DNA of 64,000 bases from JAPOUP01 sp965199865 (lineage in GTDB: Bacteria > Pseudomonadota > Alphaproteobacteria > Rhodobacterales > Rhodobacteraceae), in contig CBDATU010000014.1 of assembly GCA_965199865.1 (NCBI GenBank), positions 1 through 64,000 of the forward strand, given 5' to 3'. A program made the translations under genes and the position numbers. Position 1 is the stretch's first letter, and each line of letters opens with the position of its first letter. Below the pieces are notes generated by a model. The model did not search any database. It was not told where the DNA came from and saw nothing but the letters and a program-made list of their open reading frames with translations. This document shows positions 26,301-35,560 of the stretch, in pieces.

Positions 26301-26992
26301 GCTGCAACGCTGGAATTCCCCGACTGCGGATGGAGGGCTGCAGATCTGGATCAATGGGCTCCCGCAGCATCTGGCCGTGGCGAATCGACAGAGACTCAGG
26401 ACGCGCCCGGCGGCTCTTCGGTCCAATGAGGTTCGCGTAGTCGATTGGGCAAAGAACCCCGCCGAGACTTCTCCAGGTGTGAGAGCGGAATACGAAGGAT
26501 CTACCTGGCCGCCCCTAAATGTCGATAATGTCTCAGTTTGACTGTAATGTTCCGTATTTCGTCCAAGCTCTTTCGATGCCAGATGCCAGCGCATCAATCA
26601 GCAAACCCTGACCGAGGTAAATCCATTCAGACATGGCCAGCGTATGAAGGGGAAAGAAGGCTGTGCTCCAGACTTCCGGGCAGCTCCGTTGGGAATTGGA
26701 CACGGGCCTTAACTGGACGGCGATGGCGATTCACCTGGATCCGGAGTGCCGAACGGGCCATCGTGACTTTTAGGTCCGTTCCATCCGCGTCCCGACGGGA
26801 TTTTCCGCTGATGCCGCCTACCTGTCATTCTCAAGGCCATCCGTCTCAGTGAGCTCCCTCAATTCTTCGAGATCTGGCTTTGGGGTTCGCGTTGCGAAAT
26901 GGCCATCGGTCACTTTCCGCCGCTGAACATTTCCCAGACCGGGGGGGTACCGAATGCACATCACAAATCAAATTGGGACACTTCCAAATGTC
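26301..26992. other. Gap without recognised gene
   Basis: About 690 bases between the DUF2125 gene and the DUF1150 gene. Short open frames occur on both strands but none resembles a known family. No tRNA, inverted repeats or CRISPR-like repeats are visible. It may hold an eroded gene. Confidence 0.4.
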
Positions 26993-27220
26993 CTAGTGCA
27001 CGCTCACTGGCGCCAGATCGTTCTGCCGGGCAAGCGCGAAAGCAAGATGGCGGTCACGCACCAGCGCAAGCCGCTCGCCTTCAGAGTTATGCACAGCAAA
27101 GACTGTTTTGGTTCCGCCTACCTGTTCCCGAACCTCCTCTGGAAGATCCTTTGTGGCCACGGGCCGGACATAGACGATCCGGCCTTCGGCTTCAGGTCCA
27201 AAATCATATGACTGATTCAT
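26993..27220 (-). CDS. DUF1150 family protein
   Basis: A small acidic protein of 75 residues. It contains RIVYVRPVATKDLPEEVREQ and LYAVH-like text (TVFAVHNSEGERLALVRDRH), and ends with AFALARQNDLAPVSVH; this pattern is typical of DUF1150, which in alphaproteobacteria is encoded directly after an Hsp20 gene. Here its ATG overlaps the Hsp20 stop codon as ATGA (27217-27220), so the two are translationally coupled. It probably assists or is co-regulated with the heat-shock protein; the function is unknown. Confidence 0.9.
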   Translation of the reverse strand: MNQSYDFGPEAEGRIVYVRPVATKDLPEEVREQVGGTKTVFAVHNSEGERLALVRDRHLAFALARQNDLAPVSVH

Positions 27221-27648
27221 GGCGTTTCTCCTGCCGTAGACCGGCTGATCCTAATTGTCTGCACATCTTTCTTTGGCTCTATTCTTGCGAGGTCGATGTG
27301 CAGAATGCCGTTTTCCAGCCAGGCTTCGGACACCTCAACTCCTTCGGCCAGCGCAAAACTGCGCTGGAACTGCCGTGCGGCAATGCCGCGGTGGAGAAAC
27401 ACCCGTTGCTTGTCCTCGTCGGCCTGTTTCCCGCGAACGACAAGCTGCCTGTCCTCAACGGTGACGCTCAGGTCATCTTCGCCAAAACCAGCCACAGCAA
27501 GTGTGATTCGATAGGCGTTCGAGCCTTTCTGTTCTATATTGAAAGGAGGGTAACCATTACTGTCGGACCTGGCCGTCCGCTCCATCAATCTTTCAAGCCG
27601 ATCAAAACCCAGTAAATATGGGTGCGATCCCAAACCTAGTTTAGTCAT
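27217..27648 (-). CDS. Small heat-shock protein, Hsp20 / alpha-crystallin family
   Basis: A 143-residue ATP-independent holdase of the IbpA type. The start at 27648 (MTKLGLGSHPYLLGFDRLER) follows an AGGAAAGGA ribosome-binding site; the frame is open further upstream without family resemblance. NGYPPFNIEQ leads into the alpha-crystallin domain, with ITLAVAGFGEDDLSVTVEDR, QLVVRGKQ and a C-terminal VSEAWLENGILHIDLAR. It binds unfolding proteins during heat stress and passes them to Hsp70. It is the first gene of a two-gene unit with DUF1150. A possible heat-shock promoter lies about 60 bases upstream. Confidence 0.95.
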   Translation of the reverse strand: MTKLGLGSHPYLLGFDRLERLMERTARSDSNGYPPFNIEQKGSNAYRITLAVAGFGEDDLSVTVEDRQLVVRGKQADEDKQRVFLHRGIAARQFQRSFALAEGVEVSEAWLENGILHIDLARIEPKKDVQTIRISRSTAGETP

Positions 27649-27707
27649 TGACGCGTCCTTTCCTAAGCGGCGGTCGTGCCAGCCCCCTTTGGGCAGCCAG
27701 CGGTAAG

Positions 27708-27738
27708 AATATGTGGTTGTCGCCCTAAGCCCGCAACC
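27708..27738 (-). promoter_or_regulatory. Possible RpoH (sigma-32) promoter of the Hsp20 gene
   Basis: On the minus strand GGTTGCGG is followed, 17 bases after its TTG, by CCACATATT. This resembles the TTG...CCCCATNT pattern of heat-shock promoters, and the position, about 60 bases before the Hsp20 start, fits. The -35 part is weak, so the call is tentative. Confidence 0.33.
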
Positions 27739-27762
27739 GCATCCTGCAGAATGTTGTTTCAT

Positions 27763-28092
27763 TTAGGTTGTGGGTAGCCATAATCAAGGGAGACGAAGCC
27801 CTTGAGTGGTTCGATGGAGTGGAGCATTTCCGCCCTGCCGCTGGCTGAACGTGAACGGAAAGAGTCCATCCCCTTGGAGCCAACGGGCGCATTTCGACTC
27901 ATTCTGGAGCGGGCGAACGTAATGGCAAAGAACATAAACGAAGTTTGGAAAGTCCTGGGCCAAGATCCCATAGGCGTTAACCTGTAGCCCCAACCCGCTC
28001 CGATGGCCCCTGCGAATCGCGTCCGCACGACACATCTATGTCGCTCCGCGGCAACAGGTTTACGCTGATGCCGGGCTGCACCCGGCCGATGG
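27763..28092. other. Gap without recognised gene upstream of Hsp20
   Basis: About 330 bases between the Hsp20 leader and the DUF465 remnant. In related genomes a first ydcH-like gene can stand here; I see no convincing trace of it. Short frames on both strands have no familiar motif. Confidence 0.35.
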
Positions 28093-28295
28093 ATGCCGTC
28101 TGAGGAAAAAGTGATCCAGATTGAACTGGACGCGCTGAAACGGGGTCACCACGATCTCGAAAGGACAATCATCAAACTGCGGGATGCTGGGGATTCCGAC
28201 CTGCTTCGTCTGCGGCGCCTGAGGAAGCGCGGGCCCACGCCAGGGACCGAATCCGGTAGGTCAAGAACATGCTTACACCCGACATCATTGCGTAG
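28093..28295 (+). pseudogene. DUF465 (YdcH-like) small protein, frameshifted and with internal stop
   Basis: The first frame reads MPSEEKVIQIELDALKRGHH and continues to LLRLRRLRKR, a helical-hairpin N-terminal half typical of DUF465. After about 28230 the family C-terminus continues in another frame: RDRIR, then an in-frame TAG, then VKNMLTPDIIA and a stop at 28293-28295. LTPDIIA is the usual end of the version encoded before purE. So there is one frameshift plus a TAG where the family normally has a residue such as Gln. The position directly before purE is the expected one for this gene in Rhodobacterales-like genomes. It is probably a recent pseudogene, unless the two errors are assembly artefacts. 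Confidence 0.68.
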
Positions 28296-28335
28296 GAAGT
28301 GGATCGCGCTGTAGGATGTGCCTTGTGGGACAGGC

Positions 28336-28824
28336 GTGAATGACGTGGACATACAGGTTGGAATAATTATGGGCAGTCAGTCCGACTGGCCCACCATGCG
28401 GGCGGCGGCTGAGCTTCTCGATGAACTGGGCATCGCTTATGAAACCCGGATCGTTTCGGCGCACCGCACCCCTGAACGACTCTGGAATTATGGGAATGCG
28501 GCTGTCAGCCGCGGTCTTAAGGTGATCATTGCTGGCGCGGGCGGAGCGGCACATCTGCCCGGAATGATGGCTTCCAAGACCCGCCTTCCGGTAATCGGGG
28601 TGCCGGTTCGAACCGAGGCGCTGGGAGGCGTGGACAGCCTGCATTCCATTGTGCAGATGCCACGGGGATGCCCTGTTGCGACCGTGGGAATTGGCAATGC
28701 CTTGAATGCAGCGCTTCTAGCTGCCCAGATACTTGCCCTGCTGGATCCACGTGTCGCGGAGCGTCTGGATGCATGGCGCACCCGACTCACCGCATCGGTT
28801 CCAGAGGAACCGGTTGATGACTGA
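28336..28824 (+). CDS. purE: N5-carboxyaminoimidazole ribonucleotide mutase
   Basis: About 163 residues, class I PurE length. The N-terminal GIIMGSQSDWPTM, SAHRTPERLWNY and IAGAGGAAHLPGMMASKT, and later GVDSLHSIVQMPRGCPVATV, are the family signatures for nucleotide and CO2-carrier binding. It converts N5-CAIR to CAIR in purine synthesis. The start is uncertain: GTG at 28336 or GTG at 28318; neither has a strong ribosome-binding site. The stop overlaps the purK start by 8 bases, so the genes are coupled. Confidence 0.96.
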   Translation: MNDVDIQVGIIMGSQSDWPTMRAAAELLDELGIAYETRIVSAHRTPERLWNYGNAAVSRGLKVIIAGAGGAAHLPGMMASKTRLPVIGVPVRTEALGGVDSLHSIVQMPRGCPVATVGIGNALNAALLAAQILALLDPRVAERLDAWRTRLTASVPEEPVDD

Positions 28825-29890
28825 ACCGCTCGAGCCGGGTGGAGTCATCGGCATTCTTGGTGGTGGTCAGCTCGGACGAATGCTCTCAGTCGCTGCCGCG
28901 CGGCTGGGGTTTCGGTGCCATGTGTTCGAGCCTGGATCTGAGCCTCCGGCCAGCCATGTCGCGCGCTGGACTACAATGGCTGATTACGGCAACTTGACAG
29001 CTCTGGCCGCGTTCGCCGAGAGCGTCGACGTGATTACCCTTGAGTTCGAAAACGTTCCCTCCGAGACACTTGATCTGTTGGGAGCGCGACGTCCGGTTCG
29101 TCCGAATCGGCGAGCACTGGAGACCAGTCAGGATCGTTTGAGCGAAAAGGAGTTCCTGCGGGATCTCGGCCTTGCCACAGCTCCTTTCGCTTCGGTCAAT
29201 GCGATCGACGACCTGGATGAGGCGATCCTGGTGACTGGACTGCCCGCAGTGCTGAAGACCCGCCGATTCGGATATGATGGGAAGGGTCAAGTTCACCTGG
29301 GCCCTTCAGACAGTCCTGCCGCCGCGCTGGCAAGTCTTCACGGTGCACCGGCGATTCTTGAGGGATTCGTCGAGTTCAGCCAGGAGATCAGCGTCATCGC
29401 CGCACGTGGTCTGAATGGCCAGATCGCCTGTTTCGATCCCGGTGCGAACATACATCGCGATGGTATCCTTCGCACCACCACCGTTCCGGCCCGTCTAGGT
29501 TCAACTGAACGTGCCGAGGCAGTTCTGCTCGCGGGTCGGATCCTTAACGAGCTGGACTACGTCGGTGTCCTCGGCGTGGAACTGTTCGTCACTCCGAGGG
29601 GTCTGGTCGTCAATGAGATCGCTCCGCGTGTGCATAATTCAGGGCACTGGACGCAGAACGGCTGCTTCATTGACCAGTTCGAACAGCATATTCGCGCCAT
29701 TGCTGGCTGGCCCCTGGGGGATGGGAGGCGCCATAGTGACATCATCATGGAGAACCTGATCGGGGATGATGTTGATCGTCTCCCGGAGTTATTGATTGAG
29801 AAAGACGTTGCGATTCACATGTATGGCAAGGCCGAGGTCCGCTCGGGTCGCAAGATGGGCCATGTGAACCGGATTCTGCGCAACGTCTGA
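28817..29890 (+). CDS. purK: N5-carboxyaminoimidazole ribonucleotide synthase
   Basis: An ATP-grasp enzyme of 357 residues. The N-terminus GVIGILGGGQLGRMLSVAA, the ATP-grasp lid KTRRFGYDGKGQ and the metal-binding NEIAPRVHNSGHWT are clear. It uses ATP and bicarbonate to make N5-CAIR from AIR, the substrate of PurE. I chose the ATG at 28817, inside the end of purE, which gives the canonical N-terminus; the longer frame lies over purE. The purE-purK pair is a normal alphaproteobacterial operon. Confidence 0.96.
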   Translation: MTEPLEPGGVIGILGGGQLGRMLSVAAARLGFRCHVFEPGSEPPASHVARWTTMADYGNLTALAAFAESVDVITLEFENVPSETLDLLGARRPVRPNRRALETSQDRLSEKEFLRDLGLATAPFASVNAIDDLDEAILVTGLPAVLKTRRFGYDGKGQVHLGPSDSPAAALASLHGAPAILEGFVEFSQEISVIAARGLNGQIACFDPGANIHRDGILRTTTVPARLGSTERAEAVLLAGRILNELDYVGVLGVELFVTPRGLVVNEIAPRVHNSGHWTQNGCFIDQFEQHIRAIAGWPLGDGRRHSDIIMENLIGDDVDRLPELLIEKDVAIHMYGKAEVRSGRKMGHVNRILRNV

Positions 29891-29958
29891 TCCCGTTCAG
29901 TCCCACTCCACTTCCTGTCTTGCCGCCAGTGTGGATTCGCGGCAGTTCAGGCTTCATC

Positions 29959-30405
29959 ATGTTACGATCGCCTCGCATCGCCGTTCGTGCGCTGATCCTG
30001 AGGGACCAGCGGCTGTTGCTGGTCAATGCCTATCCTGATGGGCAGTCCGACCTCTGGTGCGCACCTGGCGGTGGTGTCAACGCGCATCAGTCCCTGCCGG
30101 ACAATCTTGTCCGCGAGGTTAGGGAAGAAACCGGTCTGACCATCACTGTCGGAGCTCCCGCGCTGGTCAACGAGTTCCATGACCCCGAGCGCCGGTTTCA
30201 CCAGATCGACATATATTTCCGATGCTTTGCCACTGCATCGATTCCACAGCGCTGGACCGATCCTGAAGGGATTGTCACAGCGCGCCGTTTCTTCAGCCGG
30301 GAAGAGCTACTTGACATTCGCTACAAGCCCGACAGCCTGCCGCTGGTTGCCTGGGAGGTTCGTCCGTCCATCCTCTATGATCCACTGGAACCCCTTGTCC
30401 GTTAG
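29959..30405 (+). CDS. Nudix hydrolase
   Basis: A cytoplasmic protein of about 148 residues. The Nudix box is at residues 38-60: G, five residues, then Gln44 where Glu is usual, seven residues, then REVREETGL. The core catalytic REVREE is intact. The N-terminus IAVRALILRDQRLLLV and a HDPERRFHQIDIYFRC strand fit the fold. These enzymes hydrolyse nucleoside diphosphates linked to another group; the substrate cannot be predicted. It lies about 70 bases after purK on the same strand, so it may be co-transcribed. The start at 29959 is the likelier of two in-frame ATGs. Confidence 0.88.
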   Translation: MLRSPRIAVRALILRDQRLLLVNAYPDGQSDLWCAPGGGVNAHQSLPDNLVREVREETGLTITVGAPALVNEFHDPERRFHQIDIYFRCFATASIPQRWTDPEGIVTARRFFSREELLDIRYKPDSLPLVAWEVRPSILYDPLEPLVR

Positions 30406-30716
30406 GTCTGTGTTCCTGCGGTGATCCGCGGATCGGAGATGGGTGGAAGATTCGAGACTCCATCGTCTCCGTTGCAGCGCGGCCTGTTCCTGCTGGCCGT
30501 TCTGGCTAGGAAGGGGCACGGGCCACTTCGGTCGACGTCATTAGTTCGCTACGACAGGCAAGGTGCAGGTTCTTCCGCCACATCTTTGTGTACTGGACAG
30601 CAACGAGGTTTTCCGCCGACCGGAACTGTGGTTCTGGGTTCGAAGCCTCTTGCCGCTGGAAGCGACCTCAGATACTAACGGCTGGAATTGGCTTGAACCG
30701 CTGGCAGGAAAACAGG
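30406..30716. other. Gap without recognised gene
   Basis: About 310 bases between the Nudix gene and the DUF3576 lipoprotein gene. No familiar protein, RNA or repeat is visible; it presumably contains the promoter for the DUF3576-leuS-lptE-holA group. Confidence 0.4.
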
Positions 30717-31238
30717 ATGAGACTCACTGGAACAATCAGGGCAGGCATGGTCCTCGCCGTATTGCTCGCCCTTTCCGCATGTGGCGACAGGGAAGGCCGA
30801 AAGGGTCTCTTTGGCAAACGCGACAAAAACAGCCAGACCGGCGAACAGACCGAGTCCCAACCTGCGAGAGCGTCCGCTGAAGAAACCGAGGAACGGGAAA
30901 CCATCTGGGACCTGTTTGAAGGTCGGGACGATCCAAACACCACCATTGAGGTGAATAGATACCTTTGGAACGCTTCTCTGGACGTTCTCAACTTCCTTCC
31001 CGTGGAGGCAACGGATCCATTCTCCGGCCTCATTCTTACTGGTTATGGTACGCCTCCGGGTGGCGGGCGCGCCTATCGTGCCACTATCCACGTGCGTGAT
31101 CCAGCCCTTGACGCCCGTTCGCTCACTGTTTCGCTTCACACTCGCAGCGGCCCTGTCGCACGCGAAACCGTTCTTGCTGTCGAGGACGCGATCTTGACAC
31201 GCGCTCGCTATCTGCGACTCCAGGACGGGCGGCTATAG
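30717..31238 (+). CDS. DUF3576 family lipoprotein
   Basis: A 173-residue exported lipoprotein. The signal sequence MRLTGTIRAGMVLAVLLALS ends in the lipobox LSAC, with Cys24 (first residue of CGDREGRKG) as the lipidation site. A short polar linker follows, then the DUF3576 domain: NRYLWNASLDVLNFLPVEA, TDPFSGLILTGYGTPPGG and TVSLHTRSGPVARETV. The family is conserved in alphaproteobacteria, usually directly before leuS, as here (about 80 bases). Its function is unproven; the location next to the LPS assembly gene lptE suggests an outer-membrane role. The start at 30717 follows CAGGAAAACAGG. Confidence 0.88.
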   Translation: MRLTGTIRAGMVLAVLLALSACGDREGRKGLFGKRDKNSQTGEQTESQPARASAEETEERETIWDLFEGRDDPNTTIEVNRYLWNASLDVLNFLPVEATDPFSGLILTGYGTPPGGGRAYRATIHVRDPALDARSLTVSLHTRSGPVARETVLAVEDAILTRARYLRLQDGRL

Positions 31239-31315
31239 ATTGTGCCACCTGCCTGATTGCGTCAGCGCCGGACCAGATTTCGAATTGTTCAGGAATTATT
31301 GAGGAAGGCGACCGA

Positions 31316-33982
31316 ATGTCCCGCTATTCCGCAAAGGACATCGAACGGAAATGGCAGGAAAGATGGGAAAGCGCTGGTGCCTTCCTTGCCCGCCGCGATC
31401 CAGCCAAGCCCAAATACTATGTATTGGAAATGTTCCCGTATCCCTCGGGGCGCATCCATATGGGGCATGTCCGCAACTATACGATGGGCGATGTCATCGC
31501 CCGTTACAAGGCGTCCTGCGGTTTCAGCGTGCTGCACCCAATGGGTTGGGATGCCTTTGGCATGCCTGCCGAAAACGCGGCGATGGAACGGGGCGGACAT
31601 CCAAGGGAATGGACCTACGGAAACATTAACGACATGCGTGCGCAGATGAGACCGCTGGGTCTGTCCATCGACTGGACACGCGAGTTCGCCACCTGCGACC
31701 CCGAATACTACGGTCAGCAGCAGTCGCTGTTCATCGATTTCCTTGAGCGGGGCCTGGTCTACCGCAAGGCAGCCACAGTTAACTGGGATCCAGTTGACAT
31801 GACTGTCCTGGCAAACGAGCAGGTGATTGACGGCAGGGGCTGGAGATCAGGCGCTCCGGTGGAGCGGCGCGAGCTGACGCAGTGGTTCTTCAGGATCAGT
31901 GACTTCTCCGAGGATCTGCTCAATTCCCTCGACGGGCTGGATGCGTGGCCCGAAAAGGTCAAGCTGATGCAGCGCAACTGGATTGGGAAGTCCCGTGGCC
32001 TTCAACTCCCCTTCAGTCTAGTTGATGGCCCTGACGGCCACGATGGGATCGAGGTCTACACCACGCGACCTGATACTCTGATGGGCGCGACTTTCGTTGC
32101 TGTTTCTCCCGATCACCCACTGGCGAGAACGCTGGAACGGCAGGATCCGAAAGTCGCCGAATTCAACGCCGAATGCCGCAGTGTGGGCACCTCCGAGGAG
32201 GAACTGGAGAAGGCTGGGAAGAAGGGTTTCGACACTGGTCTGCGATGTCACCACCCGTTTGACACGCAATGGGAGCTTCCGGTCTATATCGCAAATTTCA
32301 TTCTGATGGATTACGGCACCGGTGCGATTTTCGGTTGTCCGGCGCACGACCAGCGCGACCTTGATTTTGCCCGGGCCTATGGACTCGATGTCATCGACAC
32401 CTTCGTCGCGCTGGAGCATGGAACGCCGGTTGAATCCGAGGCTTTCGTTCCGCCCAAATCCGAGCGGGTGAAGTGGACCAGGGCCTTCGGCTGGTCGGAG
32501 GATGCGACCGGGGATGAGGCGATTGAAGCAGCAATATCGATCTGCGAAGGCAAGGGACTTGGCAAAGGGGTCGTGAAATACCGGCTGCGCGACTGGGGTC
32601 TGTCCCGACAGCGTTACTGGGGTTGCCCGATTCCGGTGCTGCACTGCGACAGGTGTGGCGTCGTGCCCGAGCGAAAGGAGAATCTGCCAGTCAGGCTTCC
32701 CGATGACGTCACTTTCGATGCGCCAGGCAATCCGCTTGACCGGCATCCAACCTGGCGAAGCTGCACCTGCCCGACCTGCGGACGGTCTGCGCGGCGAGAG
32801 ACCGACACGATGGATACCTTTGTGGATTCCGCCTGGTATTTCGTGCGTTTTACCGCTCCAGGTGCGGACACTCCGACCGATAAGGATGATGTCGGATACT
32901 GGATGAACGTGGATCAGTATATCGGGGGCGTCGAGCACGCGATCCTGCACCTGCTCTATTCCCGCTTTTTCGCCCGTGCGATGCATATCTGCGGCCACCT
33001 GCCAGAGTCGACCGTCGAGCCGTTTGACGCGCTCTTTACCCAGGGCATGGTGACGCATCAGGCGTATTATAGGGACCTGGAAGTCGTCACCAGAGGCGGT
33101 TCGCATGCGCCTGGGCAGGAGCCGACTGCGGAAGGGGATGAAACATACAGCTCCCGCAGGCAGTATTTATTCCCGGAGGAAGTCGAGCAGCGTTCGGATG
33201 GAAACTATTACGAAAAGCTGGGAGACACACATGCTTTGGCCGAAGACAGCAGGGAATGGGCGGGTCATAGGGTTAGCGTTCTTCCTGCGGTCAAGATGTC
33301 AAAATCAAAAAGGAATGTCGTGGATCCGGTGAACATCATCGAATCCTACGGTGCCGATACCGCCCGCTGGTTTGTCCTCTCCGACAGTCCGCCGGAACGC
33401 GATGTGGAGTGGACCGCCGCTGGGGCGGAGGCCGCTCACAGGCATCTGACCCGCATCCACCGCATGGCTGCCGAAGTCAGGGATAATGCCGAAGCTCCAA
33501 CCGACGTCGATCTGGAGCTTGCCCGTGCGATGCACAGGACCATTCATGACGTCACCATGGGCATTGAGAGCTTCGGCTTCAACACCGCGATTGCGAAGCT
33601 TTATGCATTCAATGGAGCCATCATGAAGGCGAAACCGGGTACCGCGACCCGAATTGAGGCCATCAAAACGCTCGCCCACCTCATGTCACCGTTCACCCCC
33701 CACCTTTCTGAGGAGATATGGGAGATGCTGGGTGGTCAGGGTCTCCTTGCCAGCGCACCGTGGCCTGAGGCAGATCCTGCCATGCTGGCCGATAGTACGG
33801 TCACGCTGCCGATCCAGGTTAACGGTAAACGGCGTTCGGAAATCACGGTTGCCAAAGATCTCCTGAGGGATGAGATCGAGAGACTTGCCCTAGCCGATCC
33901 GGCCGTGGTTAGAGCGCTCAACGGAGGCAGCCCGAAGAAACTTGTGGTCGTACCGAACCGTATCGTCAATGTCGTTCTTTAG
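31316..33982 (+). CDS. leuS: Leucyl-tRNA synthetase
   Basis: A class I synthetase of 888 residues, the usual length. The HIGH motif appears as HMGH at residues 48-51 and KMSKS at about 660-664. An editing (CP1) domain with TTRPDTLMGATF and a zinc-type CDRCG...CPTCG region lie between them. It charges tRNA-Leu in the cytoplasm. The order DUF3576-leuS-lptE-holA is a conserved alphaproteobacterial arrangement. The lptE gene starts 14 bases before the leuS stop, so translation is probably coupled. Confidence 0.98.
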   Translation: MSRYSAKDIERKWQERWESAGAFLARRDPAKPKYYVLEMFPYPSGRIHMGHVRNYTMGDVIARYKASCGFSVLHPMGWDAFGMPAENAAMERGGHPREWTYGNINDMRAQMRPLGLSIDWTREFATCDPEYYGQQQSLFIDFLERGLVYRKAATVNWDPVDMTVLANEQVIDGRGWRSGAPVERRELTQWFFRISDFSEDLLNSLDGLDAWPEKVKLMQRNWIGKSRGLQLPFSLVDGPDGHDGIEVYTTRPDTLMGATFVAVSPDHPLARTLERQDPKVAEFNAECRSVGTSEEELEKAGKKGFDTGLRCHHPFDTQWELPVYIANFILMDYGTGAIFGCPAHDQRDLDFARAYGLDVIDTFVALEHGTPVESEAFVPPKSERVKWTRAFGWSEDATGDEAIEAAISICEGKGLGKGVVKYRLRDWGLSRQRYWGCPIPVLHCDRCGVVPERKENLPVRLPDDVTFDAPGNPLDRHPTWRSCTCPTCGRSARRETDTMDTFVDSAWYFVRFTAPGADTPTDKDDVGYWMNVDQYIGGVEHAILHLLYSRFFARAMHICGHLPESTVEPFDALFTQGMVTHQAYYRDLEVVTRGGSHAPGQEPTAEGDETYSSRRQYLFPEEVEQRSDGNYYEKLGDTHALAEDSREWAGHRVSVLPAVKMSKSKRNVVDPVNIIESYGADTARWFVLSDSPPERDVEWTAAGAEAAHRHLTRIHRMAAEVRDNAEAPTDVDLELARAMHRTIHDVTMGIESFGFNTAIAKLYAFNGAIMKAKPGTATRIEAIKTLAHLMSPFTPHLSEEIWEMLGGQGLLASAPWPEADPAMLADSTVTLPIQVNGKRRSEITVAKDLLRDEIERLALADPAVVRALNGGSPKKLVVVPNRIVNVVL

Positions 33983-34532
33983 ATCATCCCCCGGACGCAC
34001 AGATGCGGTGCCTCGTTCCGGGCCGTTTCGGTCGATCTCGGTTTCGTCAGCCGCACGCTGCGTGGTCCTGGGGCTATGTCTGTTCGTTTTCGCCGCCTGC
34101 AACTACACACCGGCATACGCTCCCGGGGGGGCAGGTTATGGACTCGCGGGTTCGATTCTCGTTCAGGAGCCCGGTTCCCTAGACGATTATGTCTTCGCGA
34201 TGCGGCTTGAGGAACGGCTTGGCCGTCCACACAGTGCGCGCTACCTGCTCAACTACAGAATAGAAACCAACACCGAAGGTGTTGGCCGTACGCCGGAGCA
34301 GAAGATTACCCGTTTCAATGTATCCGGTACGGCCCAATACGAGGTAATCGATGCCGCTACAGGTAACGTGGTGCATTCAGGAACGGTTGAGGGGCGCACC
34401 GGTTATTCGGCGAAACTTCCCCTGGCCAGCGCTCGGGCGGCGGCCCGTGATGCCAGCAAACGTCTAATGGTCATTCTTGCGGACCAGGTTGCTGTTCGCG
34501 CTCTTGCCGGTTACAGGGACTGGGAGGGTTGA
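33969..34532 (+). CDS. lptE: LPS assembly lipoprotein LptE
   Basis: A 187-residue outer-membrane lipoprotein. A rather long N-terminal stretch (MSFFRSSPGRTDAVPRSG) precedes the hydrophobic CVVLGLCLFVFAAC, where FAAC is the lipobox. The mature part begins NYTPAYAPGG and contains YVFAMRLEERLGR and RFNVSGTAQYEVID, resembling alphaproteobacterial LptE. It would plug LptD and help LPS reach the outer leaflet. The start overlaps the end of leuS, and its stop overlaps the holA start as TTGA. A start downstream, nearer the hydrophobic segment, cannot be excluded. Confidence 0.85.
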   Translation: MSFFRSSPGRTDAVPRSGPFRSISVSSAARCVVLGLCLFVFAACNYTPAYAPGGAGYGLAGSILVQEPGSLDDYVFAMRLEERLGRPHSARYLLNYRIETNTEGVGRTPEQKITRFNVSGTAQYEVIDAATGNVVHSGTVEGRTGYSAKLPLASARAAARDASKRLMVILADQVAVRALAGYRDWEG

Positions 34533-35560
34533 AGCTTTCCGGGCGAGACGCGGCAAGGCATTTCGCCAGGCCAGATCCGTCAGCCACTGGCACCCTGCTC
34601 TATGGTCAGGATGCCATGCGTGTGGCCCTGAAACGTCAGGAACTCATTTCCGGCATAATTGGTCCGAAGGGCGAGGAGGAAATGCGGCTCGAACGCGTCC
34701 CTGCCGCAAGCCTGCGCAAGGAATCCGCACTTCTGGGCGACATGGTCAAGGCGCAGGGGTTCTTTCCAGGACCGCGAGCTGTTCTGGTCGAAGGTGCGGG
34801 GGACGGTCTGGCCAAAACCATCAGGGCAGCGCTTGGCGTCTGGAAACCAGGGGATGCCCAGATCATCGTGACCGCTGGTGCTCTGCCTGCCCGTTCGACC
34901 TTGAGAAAGGCATTCGAAGAACACAGGACCGCCTTTGCGGTTGGGATATACAACGACCCTCCCAGCCAGAGCGAGATCGAAGCCGAATTGCGGAGGGCTG
35001 GTCTGGGCAGTATTGATGGCAAGGCCATGGCTGCCCTGGCAGCTCTTGCTTACAGGATTGACGCTGGCGACCTGCGGCAGACCATTGAGAAACTCGCTCT
35101 ATACAAACTTGGGGACAGTTCAGCGACAACGTCGGCGGATGTGGAAGCCTGTGCGCCAGCCACGGTGGAGGCGGCCGTTGACGACCTGCTGAACGTGGTT
35201 GCTGAGGCGCGCACGGCGGATATTGGCCCGTTGATACAGATGCTGGCGGGTCAGGGTGTTACGCCTGTTACCCTCTGCATCGGCGCGACTCGGCATTTCC
35301 GCGCCCTTCATACAGCATCCTGCGATCCAGGCGGACCTGGAACGGGAATCGCGAAGCTGCGTCCGCCGGTATATGGTCCGCGCCGCGGTCGGATGTTGCA
35401 GCAGGCGCGTGGCTGGGGACTTGGTAAACTGGAGCGGGCTCTTGGAATGCTCACCGACACTGATCTTCAGCTCCGCTCGGCGAACCAGACTGCGCCACAG
35501 ATGGCCGTTGTGGAGCGAACGCTGATCCGGCTCTCGATGCTTGCCGCCGCCCGTCGATAG
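34529..35560 (+). CDS. holA: DNA polymerase III delta subunit
   Basis: A clamp-loader subunit of 343 residues. The N-terminal domain has LLYGQDAMRVALKRQEL, the normal LxGxDxxxV start of HolA. Later are RAVLVEGAGDGLAKTIRAAL, IIVTAGALPARSTLRKAFEE and AALAALAYRIDAGDLRQTIEKL; YGPRRGRMLQQARGWGLGKL is in the C-terminal collar domain. It opens the beta clamp together with the gamma complex. The start codon is TTG at 34529 within a TTGA overlap with lptE, showing tight coupling. It ends the DUF3576-leuS-lptE-holA group. Confidence 0.92.
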   Translation: MKLSGRDAARHFARPDPSATGTLLYGQDAMRVALKRQELISGIIGPKGEEEMRLERVPAASLRKESALLGDMVKAQGFFPGPRAVLVEGAGDGLAKTIRAALGVWKPGDAQIIVTAGALPARSTLRKAFEEHRTAFAVGIYNDPPSQSEIEAELRRAGLGSIDGKAMAALAALAYRIDAGDLRQTIEKLALYKLGDSSATTSADVEACAPATVEAAVDDLLNVVAEARTADIGPLIQMLAGQGVTPVTLCIGATRHFRALHTASCDPGGPGTGIAKLRPPVYGPRRGRMLQQARGWGLGKLERALGMLTDTDLQLRSANQTAPQMAVVERTLIRLSMLAAARR

